Of a DNA stretch of 35,275 nt, positions 16,750 to 25,137 are shown one piece after another. Positions within the stretch are counted from its first letter, which is position 1; each line of letters begins with the position of its first letter. The stretch is taken from NCBI GenBank assembly GCA_002339085.1, contig DDDX01000006.1, positions 1-35,275 on the forward strand. The letters run 5' to 3'. A program made the position numbers and the translations under genes. The DNA is from Cellvibrionales bacterium UBA1969 (GTDB lineage Bacteria; Pseudomonadota; Gammaproteobacteria; Pseudomonadales; UBA7434). The notes below the pieces were generated by a model that searched no databases, had not been told where the DNA came from, and saw nothing but the letters and a program-made list of their open reading frames with translations.

Positions 16750-17592
16750 ATGTCAACGCTTGCACATGGTAAAGTCGTTCGCTTAAGTGACCGTCTTCGT
16801 CGCATCACTGCGCCAAACCCTGGACCTATGACGGATGAAGGCACCAATACCTATATTCTTGGTGTGGACAAAGTGGCGGTTGTTGATCCAGGCCCGCTTG
16901 AGCAATCACATATTGACGCTATTCTTGATGCGGTAGGCGACAACATTGACTGGGTAGTTGCCACCCATACCCATCCTGACCATTCTCCTGCCGTGGCTCC
17001 CATTGCTTTAGCTACAGGCGCACAAGTGGTGGGGATGTTACCCGAAGATACGATGTTCCAAGACCGGACTTTTCAGCCGCATTGGCACATGCAGCACGAT
17101 GAAGTGATTACCGGCGATAATTTTAATTTACGTGCCATTCATACGCCGGGTCATGTCAGTAATCACCTTTGTTTTTTATTAGAGGAAGAGGGTATTTTAT
17201 TGGCCGGTGACCACATCATGAATGGTTCGACCGTTGTCATCGTGCCACCCAGTGGCGATATGAAGGCTTATATTGAATCTTTGCAGTTGCTCAGCACCTA
17301 TCCATTGAAAAAGATTGGGCCTGCACATGGCGAGTTAATGGATTTCCCTTTAGACACGATCAATTGGTTGATTGAACACCGTCTTGGCCGTGAAGAAAAA
17401 GTCATTGAGAAGCTAAGCACCCGAGCGGGTATTGCACTATTGGATCTTGTGCCTGTTGTTTACGATGATGTTGACCCATCACTGCATAGCTTCGCTCAAT
17501 TATCTTTGTTGGCGCATCTGATCAAGCTTGAACAAGAGCAGCGTGCAAGCAGTCATGGCGAAGGTGACCATCAACAATGGCAGATACTTTGA
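16750..17592 (+). CDS. Metallo-beta-lactamase-fold hydrolase (LACTB2/glyoxalase II-like)
   Basis: A 280-aa MBL-fold protein. The metal motif THTHPDH occupies about 72-78, with further ligands in HTPGHVSNH, AGDHIMNG and PAHGE, giving a complete binuclear site. The N-terminal APNPGPMTDEGTNTYILG is typical of the LACTB2-like group, which includes nucleases and thioesterase- or lactonase-type hydrolases, so the substrate is not assigned. AAGGG is 8 bases before the ATG. It sits 30 bases after fabV and 25 bases before a GIY-YIG gene. Confidence 0.85.
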   Translation: MSTLAHGKVVRLSDRLRRITAPNPGPMTDEGTNTYILGVDKVAVVDPGPLEQSHIDAILDAVGDNIDWVVATHTHPDHSPAVAPIALATGAQVVGMLPEDTMFQDRTFQPHWHMQHDEVITGDNFNLRAIHTPGHVSNHLCFLLEEEGILLAGDHIMNGSTVVIVPPSGDMKAYIESLQLLSTYPLKKIGPAHGELMDFPLDTINWLIEHRLGREEKVIEKLSTRAGIALLDLVPVVYDDVDPSLHSFAQLSLLAHLIKLEQEQRASSHGEGDHQQWQIL

Positions 17593-17617
17593 TATTTAAA
17601 AGTTTGGAGAGCGGTAA

Positions 17618-17902
17618 ATGACAGGGAGTCAGTGGTTTCTTTATATGATTGAGTACAGTGATGGCCGGCTGTATACCGGCATTACTACGGATATTGAACG
17701 TCGCTTTGACGAGCATCAAAATAATCATGTTAAACGTGCAAAAGCCCTTCGTGGAAAGGGGCCTCTTCGATTAGTTTTTCAACAGTTAATGGCCAATCGA
17801 TCACAGGCCAGTAAAGCGGAATCGGCAATAAAAAAATTACCAAAGTCGGCAAAAAATGCCTTGGTGACTGCAGGTCACTTCGATCTGTCCCTGTTGGATT
17901 AG
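17618..17902 (+). CDS. GIY-YIG domain protein (YhbQ/UPF0213-like)
   Basis: A 94-aa stand-alone GIY-YIG domain. The core is LYMIEYSDGRLYTGITTD, followed by the conserved Arg of RRFDEHQ and a Glu in KAESAIKKLPKSAK. Length and layout match the small UPF0213/YhbQ family, whose members have been linked to DNA repair or nuclease activity, with no firm role. GGAG lies 8 bases before the ATG. Likely the third gene in the fabV transcript. Confidence 0.9.
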   Translation: MTGSQWFLYMIEYSDGRLYTGITTDIERRFDEHQNNHVKRAKALRGKGPLRLVFQQLMANRSQASKAESAIKKLPKSAKNALVTAGHFDLSLLD

Positions 17903-18025
17903 CCTTGCTCTTATGATGATGGCACCCAGATATGTTGGCTGGCTTTTTTGTAATGGCTAGACCGAGCAGATAGTCATAAACTCAGATCAAGAAATTTCTA
18001 CGATTCAACTTATAAAAAGAGGCGA

Positions 18026-19612
18026 GTGAAAACAGTGAAGCAAATGACACTTCCCCAATTAGTCATGAACGCAGCCGATCAATTTGGTGAGGCTGTTGCT
18101 ATTCAAGAGGCGCATCAGCAATTCACTTTTAATGAATTAAATGCGTTGCGAATACAATCTTGCCAAGCCTTTATAGCTGCCGGTATTGAAAAAGGCGACA
18201 GGGTCGCTATTTGGGCCCCTAATGTCGCCGAGTGGGTGATTGCCGCGATTGGGTTGCATTCGGCAGGTGGCGTGTTGGTGCCGATTAATACCCGAATGAA
18301 GGGCAGTGAAGCCGCATTTATTATAAATAATAGCGGTGCGAAATTGTTATTCACAGTGGCCGGTTTTCTCGATATTGATTATCCAAAAATGCTAGCAGAT
18401 CAAGAGATGCCTGCATTAGAAGCCATGATTCTTTTACGTGATCCAGATGATGGCGCAGGTCAGAAAGATAGTGATGCCTTAATGTCGTGGACATCTTTCT
18501 TGGTAATGGCTGAGCAGGTGACTCCCTCTGAAGCTGAACAGCGCGCTGCTTCAGTGATGCCAGAAGACACTATGGATATTATGTTTACCTCTGGTACCAC
18601 TGGTAAGCCCAAAGGTGTGATCAGTGCGCATGGTCAAAATATTGAATGCTTTACGCATTGGAGTAATACGGTAGGACTTCGCAGTAGCGATAATTATTTA
18701 ATTATTAATCCGTTTTTCCACTCATTTGGTTATAAAGCTGGCTGGTTAGCCGCCATTATTCAGGGGGCGAAAATCTTACCAGTTTTATCTTTCGATTTAG
18801 ATAAGGTTCTAGCGCAGATTGAGCAAGATAAGGTCTCTATGTTGCCTGGCCCGCCGACTATTTATCAATCCATTTTAGCTCACCCTAAGCGAGCGGAATA
18901 CGATCTCTCCAGTTTGCGTCTAGCGGTCACCGGCGCTGCGGCCGTACCGGTAGCTTTAATTGATAAAATGCGTAATGACTTAGGCTTTGAGTCGGTCGTA
19001 ACGGCTTACGGTTTAACGGAAACCTGTGGCGTGGTTACTATTTGCCGAGCTGATGACAGTGCTGAGCTAATTTCTACGACTTCAGGCCGAGCTATGCCGG
19101 GTGTTGAGGTTAAATGTGTTGCGCTGGACGGTACTCTAGTGCCGATTGGCGAACCGGGCGAGATTTGTGTACGCGGTTATAATCTCATGCAAGGTTATTT
19201 TAATAATCCTGCAGCGACGGCAGAAACTATTGATGCTGATGGCTGGTTACATACCGGTGATGTGGGTATTTTAGATGAGCAGGGTTATTTAAAAATCACC
19301 GACCGATTGAAAGATATGATTATTTCAGGGGGGTTTAATGTCTATCCTGCTGAGATTGAAAATGGCTTAGCCAATATTGATGGTGTAGTTCAATCGGCGG
19401 TGATAGGCATTGCTGATGAGCGTATGGGCGAAGTGCCTAAAGCGTATATTGTTAAGGCGCAAGGCAGTGATCTGGATGAGCAGCAGGTGATTGATTGGTG
19501 TCGTGGAAATATGGCTAATTATAAAGTGCCTCGGGCGGTTGAATTTATCGAGGTGATGCCTTTAAATGCCTCGGGTAAAATCGTCAAAGGTGAGTTACGC
19601 CAACGCGCCTAG
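18026..19612 (+). CDS. AMP-forming acyl-CoA synthetase, FadD3-like
   Basis: A 528-aa adenylate-forming ligase that joins a carboxylic acid to CoA using ATP. The P-loop is TSGTTGKPKG (188-197), followed by VTAYGLTE, the hinge/GD motif WLHTGDVG, DRLKDMIISGG, and the catalytic Lys518 in NASGKIVKG. The stretch NPFFHSFGYKAG and MLPGPPTIYQS resemble mycobacterial FadD3, the ligase that activates the bicyclic steroid remnant HIP; this is from memory and suggests a bulky cyclic acid rather than a fatty acid. Start is GTG 18026, with AGAGG only three bases before it; GTG 18035 is an alternative. Preceded by a 123-base gap without a recognised gene. Confidence 0.85.
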   Translation: MKTVKQMTLPQLVMNAADQFGEAVAIQEAHQQFTFNELNALRIQSCQAFIAAGIEKGDRVAIWAPNVAEWVIAAIGLHSAGGVLVPINTRMKGSEAAFIINNSGAKLLFTVAGFLDIDYPKMLADQEMPALEAMILLRDPDDGAGQKDSDALMSWTSFLVMAEQVTPSEAEQRAASVMPEDTMDIMFTSGTTGKPKGVISAHGQNIECFTHWSNTVGLRSSDNYLIINPFFHSFGYKAGWLAAIIQGAKILPVLSFDLDKVLAQIEQDKVSMLPGPPTIYQSILAHPKRAEYDLSSLRLAVTGAAAVPVALIDKMRNDLGFESVVTAYGLTETCGVVTICRADDSAELISTTSGRAMPGVEVKCVALDGTLVPIGEPGEICVRGYNLMQGYFNNPAATAETIDADGWLHTGDVGILDEQGYLKITDRLKDMIISGGFNVYPAEIENGLANIDGVVQSAVIGIADERMGEVPKAYIVKAQGSDLDEQQVIDWCRGNMANYKVPRAVEFIEVMPLNASGKIVKGELRQRA

Positions 19613-19679
19613 TTTAACGTTTAGCTTTATAGAAAATTTAATGATAGTTGAGCTAGCGGTTAAAGATCTTGACTGATCT

Positions 19680-20132
19680 TTATTCACTTGCTGGAAAAAT
19701 TTGCTCGCCATTCATTTCGACACGAATGCGACGTAGCACTAATTCGGCAATCAGCCATTCTCCGTTGTTTTGTTTTTCATACTTTTCAAAGTACCAGCCT
19801 GTACCCCATAAGTGATTACCGCCGGCAGATTTGGGCCACCATAAGTTATCTTCCATTGCCCAAATTCCGGTCGCGGAGGTGGGGCTGATTATTTTGATTT
19901 CGGAGGTATGCCCATGATGAACCGTTTTAACGTCTTCTAGCATCGGCGGTAAGAACTCCCGAAATGCCTGGCGACTAGTGATTATGGGTGAGCCTTCTTG
20001 TGTCGTATCAATGAGTACATCTTCGGTGAAGACCTGCTCCCAAAGATCCCAATCCTTTTGATCCATACTACGGAAATAGCGGGCTTTCAGTTGGCGAATC
20101 TGTTCTATTGCTATTAATTCATTTGTGTCCAT
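19680..20132 (-). CDS. SnoaL-like / NTF2-fold protein
   Basis: A 150-aa small alpha+beta barrel protein. The N-terminal IRQLKARYFRSMDQKDWDLWEQVFTED pattern is characteristic of SnoaL-like proteins in steroid and aromatic catabolic clusters, the group that includes scytalone-dehydratase-like and BaiE-like dehydratases. His residues in VHHGHTSEI and the tryptophan-rich WAMEDNLWWP would line the pocket. Cyclase, dehydratase, isomerase or ligand-binding roles are all possible. It is divergent from the P450 operon, sharing a 337-base intergenic region. Confidence 0.78.
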   Translation of the reverse strand: MDTNELIAIEQIRQLKARYFRSMDQKDWDLWEQVFTEDVLIDTTQEGSPIITSRQAFREFLPPMLEDVKTVHHGHTSEIKIISPTSATGIWAMEDNLWWPKSAGGNHLWGTGWYFEKYEKQNNGEWLIAELVLRRIRVEMNGEQIFPASE

Positions 20133-20469
20133 GGCTATTTGTTCATTAAAAGAGTGGTTAATGTAAAGTCTTAAACCTTAAAAAGTCTAGTTTTGTGACT
20201 TAAAACTACAGCATAAAAGTACTAGCATAAAAAATCACGAATTTTTATCTGCTTTACTTGGACTATGGACGCACTGTCATAATGAAATATCTTATGTCAA
20301 TTGCTTCGGCTTTTAGTCATTTCAATGGTAAACAATACTGGAACAAACACAATAGAGGACAGTTATTGTTTTTTAGTAGTCATAGCATGAAGCTCAACAA
20401 ACCGTAAGTCTAGAGCGCCTATTTTAAGCTAAGATAGACGTTTATCGATTAGTTAAGAGCAGGGACATC
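20133..20469. other. Divergent promoter region between the SnoaL-like gene and the P450 operon
   Basis: 337 AT-rich bases without a convincing gene. It holds an imperfectly spaced inverted repeat, AGTTTT/AAAACT (20189-20207), and a direct repeat AGCATAAAA (starting near 20210 and 20224). No good paired -35/-10 elements were found for the P450 operon; AGGGA just before ATG 20470 serves as its ribosome site. Regulation of both sides from here is likely. Confidence 0.5.
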
Positions 20470-21873
20470 ATGAGTGAGTCTAGCTTTTTTAGTGACGACC
20501 TAGAATACGTCCAATATAAAGATAATACTAATATCAACCATTTGCCTGGTGATTACGGTATTCCAGTATTGGGATATACACTGAGTTATGTCCAGCGGCC
20601 CTATGAGGTTATTGATCAAAATCGAAAAAAATACGGCGATATATTTCGTACATCCATGACTTTTCAAAAGTTTGTTATGGCACTTGGCCCAGAATATATC
20701 AAGCAGTTAACCTTAGATCGCGATAAAGTGTTTTCTTCTCGGATGGGCTACTACGCACCGTTGAAGCATTTTTTTGAAGGTGGTCTATTAATGCGTGATT
20801 TCGATGCGCATAAGTTCCATCGACGTATTATGCAAACGGCTTTTAAAACGACAGCTATGCGCAATTATGTCAATACTATGCATCCAGTCATTGATAAGCA
20901 GCTAGACGATTGGGACGGGATGCGTGAGTTTGAATTTTATCCTCACGTTAAAGAACTTTTGTTGGATGTGGGTGCTAAGGTATTTCTTGGGCTTGACTTA
21001 GTCGATGGTGAGACGCAACGCTTAAACGATGCTTTTTTGGCGATGGGTGATGGGACTTTAGCAATTATTCGTAAAGATTGGCCTGGATTAGGGTTGGCGT
21101 ATCGCAAGGGGATGAATGGCCGACGCTATTTGGATCGTTTCTTCAATGAGTTAGTGCCTCAGCGAAGAGAGGGAGATGGCACGGATATGGCCTCATTTTT
21201 TGCACGTGAAACCACTGAAGCGGGTGATGTATTCCCGACCGATGTCGTTTCTAAGCACCTTATCTTTTTATTGTTAGCAGCGCATGATACTACCACTGCA
21301 GCATTGACGATGGCATGTTGTTATTTAGCAGAAAACAAGCAGTGGCAAGAGCGAATACGTGAAGAGGTTCGCACAATTATTGCAGCTAAAGGCACAGACG
21401 ATGCAGGTGGTAACCGGATTGCTTTTGATGATTTAGCCACAATGGAAGATACCGGTAATGTATTTAAAGAAATTGAACGTTTGCACCCATCAGTGCCCGC
21501 ATTTATGCGTCGCACGGTAAAAGAAACCGAAATCGGTGGTTATCCAATTGCCGCGCATACACCTATACAGGTATCACCTATTTATACTCATCGAATGGAA
21601 GAGTGGTGGAGTAACCCACACAGCTTTGATCCCGACCGGTTTAAACGAATGGAGCACAAGCAGCACCCGTTTTTATGGGCACCCTTCGGTGGTGGTGCTC
21701 ATAAATGTATCGGTATTCACTTTGCTGATATGCTATTCAAAATGGTTATGGCGGGACTTGTTATACGCTATGAGTTTTCTTTTGCCGATGGCCAAGGTTT
21801 TCCTGATGCGATACAGCATTTTCCATTTCCTAAGCCGAAAAATCATTTACCGCTGGTCTTGAAAAAGCTTTAA
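20470..21873 (+). CDS. Cytochrome P450
   Basis: A 467-aa soluble P450 without a membrane anchor. The heme loop is FGGGAHKCIG with proximal ligand Cys413; the K-helix ExxR is Glu334-Arg337 in KEIERLHP; the I-helix reads AAHDTTT (270-276), keeping the acid-Thr pair for oxygen activation but with Ala instead of the usual Gly. The family number cannot be assigned; the length and FEGGLLMRDFDAHKFHRR segment resemble the CYP51/CYP26-like class more than short bacterial CYP101-type enzymes. No ferredoxin or reductase gene is adjacent, so the electron donors lie elsewhere. Start ATG with GGGA at a good distance. First gene of a five-gene plus-strand operon. Confidence 0.93.
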   Translation: MSESSFFSDDLEYVQYKDNTNINHLPGDYGIPVLGYTLSYVQRPYEVIDQNRKKYGDIFRTSMTFQKFVMALGPEYIKQLTLDRDKVFSSRMGYYAPLKHFFEGGLLMRDFDAHKFHRRIMQTAFKTTAMRNYVNTMHPVIDKQLDDWDGMREFEFYPHVKELLLDVGAKVFLGLDLVDGETQRLNDAFLAMGDGTLAIIRKDWPGLGLAYRKGMNGRRYLDRFFNELVPQRREGDGTDMASFFARETTEAGDVFPTDVVSKHLIFLLLAAHDTTTAALTMACCYLAENKQWQERIREEVRTIIAAKGTDDAGGNRIAFDDLATMEDTGNVFKEIERLHPSVPAFMRRTVKETEIGGYPIAAHTPIQVSPIYTHRMEEWWSNPHSFDPDRFKRMEHKQHPFLWAPFGGGAHKCIGIHFADMLFKMVMAGLVIRYEFSFADGQGFPDAIQHFPFPKPKNHLPLVLKKL

Positions 21874-21938
21874 TGCAGTGATTACTCGCTTATTAGCGAT
21901 TGATGAACAATACAATAATAATTGATAGGGAGTTTTAT

Positions 21939-22811
21939 ATGAAATTTAGTTATGGTATCGCTATGTGTGACCCAGAACATTATTTGCCCTTAGCACAGGC
22001 GACTGAAGCCGCAGGCTTTGATTATATCAGCGTGCCTGATAGCTTGTGTTACCCGCAGGAAGCAAGTTCTAAATATCCTTATAACGATGATGGTAGCCGC
22101 GAATTTTTAGAGTCACTGCCGTTTATCGAATCACTTGTTGCTGTCACGGCCATGGCAGCCGTGACAACTAATATCCGCTTTATTACTTCAGTCTATAAAT
22201 TAGCGATTCGGCAAGCCCCATCTGTGGCTAAGCAAGTGCAAAGTATTCAGGCGATGAGTAATAATCGTTTTGATTTTGGCATTGGCATCAGTCCTTGGGA
22301 AGAAGACTTCGCTGTTACAGGAGTGCCATGGGAAAAACGAGGCAGGCGATTTGACGAGCAAATTGAAATATTTCGTGGTTTGGAAACGGGCGAATATTTT
22401 GGCTACCAAGGTGAGCATCATACTATGCCGGCCAACCGAATGAATCCTGTGACTGGTACGCCCACGCCCATCATTATTGGCGGCCACTCAGAGCCAGCGT
22501 TAAAGCGAGCCGCTAGAGTCGGCGACGGTTGGATTGCGGCTGGCGGCGATATTGCAGAAATGAAAGCCTACATTACACGGCTTAATGACTTACGTGATGA
22601 GTATGGCACAGCAGATAAGCCGTTTGATATTTGGGGTGCTGGTGCTGCAACGTTTAGCCAAGAAGGTCTTGAGGAGTTAGCTGATATTGGTGTTACCGGC
22701 GTTGGTATTGGTTTTCGTGATGTTTACAAGGGTCAGCCAGATGCGCCGCTAGAAGAAAAAATTCAGCAGTTACAGTGGTATGCGTCTGAATTTATCAACA
22801 AGGAAGACTAA
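21939..22811 (+). CDS. LLM-class flavin-dependent oxidoreductase
   Basis: A 290-aa luciferase-like protein starting MKFSYGIAMCDPEHY. Family motifs are ATEAAGFDYISVPDS, TTNIRFITSVYKLA, QAMSNNRFDFGIGISPWEEDF, PTPIIIGGHSEPALKRAARVGDGW. The ATG 21939 is preferred to an upstream ATG at 21903 because AGGGAG precedes it by six bases. Such proteins use FMNH2 or F420 in oxidations including type II Baeyer-Villiger reactions (family knowledge). Its stop overlaps the start of the next LLM gene by one base (TAATG), so the two may form a heteromer or act in sequence. A small 5-bp hairpin (21886-21899) lies between it and the P450 gene. Confidence 0.88.
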   Translation: MKFSYGIAMCDPEHYLPLAQATEAAGFDYISVPDSLCYPQEASSKYPYNDDGSREFLESLPFIESLVAVTAMAAVTTNIRFITSVYKLAIRQAPSVAKQVQSIQAMSNNRFDFGIGISPWEEDFAVTGVPWEKRGRRFDEQIEIFRGLETGEYFGYQGEHHTMPANRMNPVTGTPTPIIIGGHSEPALKRAARVGDGWIAAGGDIAEMKAYITRLNDLRDEYGTADKPFDIWGAGAATFSQEGLEELADIGVTGVGIGFRDVYKGQPDAPLEEKIQQLQWYASEFINKED

Positions 22812-23809
22812 TGCCTCTACTGATGACTCGCTACGATCTTCGTCGGCCGGATTTTTGTCAAGCAACACGATCAGAGCTTTACCAAGCTGCGATTGATCAA
22901 GTTGAATGGGCTGACCGACATAATTTTTTAGCCGTGGTGGTTTCTGAACACCACAGTGCCGAAGACGGTTATTTGCCCTCGTCTCGTGTGATGGCGGGCG
23001 CTTTTGCGGCACGGACTAAAAATATACAAATTCATTTATCGGCGTTAATAGCGCCCTTGCATGACCCTGTTCGGTTGGCGGAAGACTTGGCTGTGTTAAG
23101 CCTGATGAGTAACGGTCGTATTGTGCCAATTATTAGTGCGGGTTATCGCGAGGAGGAATTTGTTGCTATTGGTAAATCGCTAGGCGACAGAAAAGCCTAC
23201 ATGGATATGATTATGCCTTTTTTACGTCAGGCATTTACTGGTGAACCTTTTGAATATTTAGGGCAAGAGATTGTGATAACCCCCAAGCCTGATACTATGC
23301 CCATGTTGGTCATGGGAGGTAGTACTTCAGTTGCAGCAAGGCGTGCCGCTAGGGACGCTGATTATTTTATTCCTGCTGTACCAGAAGTATTTGAGGAATA
23401 TCGCGCTGAACTCAAACGTTTAGGTAAGCCCGATATGGGTGCCAGCGCTAAACAGCCTTCTACCTGTTATTTTGCGGCCGATGATCCCGATGCTTTTTGG
23501 GATGAATTGGCGCCGCATGCCATGCATGAACAAAACTCCTACGCAGAATGGGCTGAAAAATCCGGTGTGCCGTCGCCTTATTCCTTTTATTCTGATAAAA
23601 ACTGTTTGCGTGACAGCGGCAAATACACCGTTTTAACGGCAGATCAAATGATCGATCAGTTTAATACCATGCATAAGAATGAGCCTTTGATTATGTCGCC
23701 GTTAGTTGGCGGGTTGTCGCCTATAACCTCATGGCACAGTCTGCATACCTTCGAGCATAAGGTATTTCCTTTTATTGGTGAATCAGCTACCGGTGTTTTT
23801 AAATACTGA
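22811..23809 (+). CDS. LLM-class flavin-dependent oxidoreductase, second of a coupled pair
   Basis: A 332-aa luciferase-like protein with a different subfamily signature from the preceding gene: VVVSEHHSAEDGYLPSS, PLHDPVRLAEDLAVLSLMSNGR, and SAGYREEEF, followed by PMLVMGGSTSVAARRAARDAD. The EHH motif is the alkanal-monooxygenase/luciferase-alpha-like arrangement. The C-terminus (about 230-332) is longer than in the first protein and includes a unique WAEKSGVPSPYSFYSD region. Translationally coupled to the upstream LLM gene by TAATG. Reminiscent of alpha/beta pairs in luciferases, but the two proteins are not obviously a matched catalytic/non-catalytic pair. Substrate unknown. Confidence 0.87.
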   Translation: MPLLMTRYDLRRPDFCQATRSELYQAAIDQVEWADRHNFLAVVVSEHHSAEDGYLPSSRVMAGAFAARTKNIQIHLSALIAPLHDPVRLAEDLAVLSLMSNGRIVPIISAGYREEEFVAIGKSLGDRKAYMDMIMPFLRQAFTGEPFEYLGQEIVITPKPDTMPMLVMGGSTSVAARRAARDADYFIPAVPEVFEEYRAELKRLGKPDMGASAKQPSTCYFAADDPDAFWDELAPHAMHEQNSYAEWAEKSGVPSPYSFYSDKNCLRDSGKYTVLTADQMIDQFNTMHKNEPLIMSPLVGGLSPITSWHSLHTFEHKVFPFIGESATGVFKY

Positions 23810-23848
23810 GTGTATCTTTGCAGCAGATTAATAACTTGGGAGTAGGCA

Positions 23849-25096
23849 ATGGCAGCAGATATTACAATTGATGATTTGGCTAACCCTCGGCTCAATGATG
23901 TACAGCAAGCAGCGCGTCAATACGGTGAAACGCTCACTGTTGAGTTAAATCGTCATTCCATTATGGCGGAAGCCGAAGCGACAGTAGGATTAAGTAACTG
24001 GGGTGATAAAGGTTTTGTCGAGCGACTCGACTTATTGTGCGATGAATGGAATGAAGATGCCAATATTAATGGCATAGGCCGACTTTCACTGCGAAACAAG
24101 CTGCTTCAACATGCCACCAGCCGTTTATTAATACAGCAGCAATGGTCGCTGCATCCTCAGATTCAAACCATTAACATCGAAGAGCCTATTATTGTCGCAG
24201 GTTTGCCGCGCTCCGGTACTACACATCTGTTAAATTTAATGGCGGCCGATCAGCGTTTGCGAGCCTTACCCTTGTGGGAAAGCTATGAGCCTGTGCCACG
24301 ACCTAATGAAGCATTGACCGCGGACGGAGTTGACCCCCGTTATCAACGTTGTGAAGATGCGTGGCAATCGATGCAAGCAATGACCCCCTTAGTTGCAGCC
24401 ATGCACCCTATGAACCCCGATCATATTCATGAAGAGCTAGAGCTGATGGGGCCTAATTTTGGCTCCTATAACTATGAGTGGCTTAGTCATTCGCCGCACT
24501 GGCGGGATCATTACTATAGTGAGGATCAGACCTATCAATATGAATACATGCGCGATGTCCTAAAGCTGTTAACCTGGCAGCAGCGTAATACCGATAAACC
24601 TACCCGCTGGGTATTGAAATGTCCGCAGCATCTAGAACAACTTACGGTTTTGCAAAAAGTCTTTCCCGACGCCACCGTGGCAATTACTCATAGAGATCCG
24701 GTGGCCGTAATTCAGTCAGCAATTACGATTATGGCTTATGGCCAACGATTAAGTCGAAAGCAGGTGAAGACTGAGCAGTTAGCCGCTTATTGGATTGATC
24801 GCGTCGACCATTTACTACGCGCCTGTATGCAGGATCGAGATTGTTTGTCTGCTGAACAAAGCATTGATCTTAAATTTAAAGATTTGATTCAAAATGACGT
24901 TGCGAGCGTTGAAAAAATTTATCAGCGCGCTGGGTTGCCTATGACTGCATTGGCAGAGCAACAGCTCAGTGAGTTTGTTGAGCAACACAAAGAGGATTAT
25001 GGTCGCGTTATTTATGATCTTGAAGGCCAGTTTGGTGTTAACCCAGTGACGTTAAGACAGAAGTTTGATTTTTATGCCCAACGATTTCTTGTATAA
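23849..25096 (+). CDS. Sulfotransferase family protein
   Basis: A 415-aa protein of the PAPS-dependent sulfotransferase fold (Sulfotransfer_3-like). The 5'-phosphosulfate loop is GLPRSGTTHLL (118-128), and the 3'-phosphate region is VAITHRDPVAVIQSA, both expected. RWVLKCPQHLEQL lies between them, and HEELELM provides acidic residues near the active site. About 100 extra N-terminal residues precede the core, as in many proteobacterial and mycobacterial members of this group. It would transfer sulfate to a hydroxyl, for instance one installed by the P450; no such activity is proven for this subgroup. It starts 39 bases after the LLM pair and 41 bases before a thioesterase gene, in the same operon. 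Confidence 0.85.
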   Translation: MAADITIDDLANPRLNDVQQAARQYGETLTVELNRHSIMAEAEATVGLSNWGDKGFVERLDLLCDEWNEDANINGIGRLSLRNKLLQHATSRLLIQQQWSLHPQIQTINIEEPIIVAGLPRSGTTHLLNLMAADQRLRALPLWESYEPVPRPNEALTADGVDPRYQRCEDAWQSMQAMTPLVAAMHPMNPDHIHEELELMGPNFGSYNYEWLSHSPHWRDHYYSEDQTYQYEYMRDVLKLLTWQQRNTDKPTRWVLKCPQHLEQLTVLQKVFPDATVAITHRDPVAVIQSAITIMAYGQRLSRKQVKTEQLAAYWIDRVDHLLRACMQDRDCLSAEQSIDLKFKDLIQNDVASVEKIYQRAGLPMTALAEQQLSEFVEQHKEDYGRVIYDLEGQFGVNPVTLRQKFDFYAQRFLV

Positions 25097-25137
25097 TAGC
25101 TTCACATTTTCATATCTTATCTGCTAGGTTAATATTT

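Noticed and set aside
17925..17949. CCAG...CTGG followed by a T-run after the GIY-YIG gene
   Set aside because: The possible stem is only four pairs with a long loop, so it is too weak to call a terminator.
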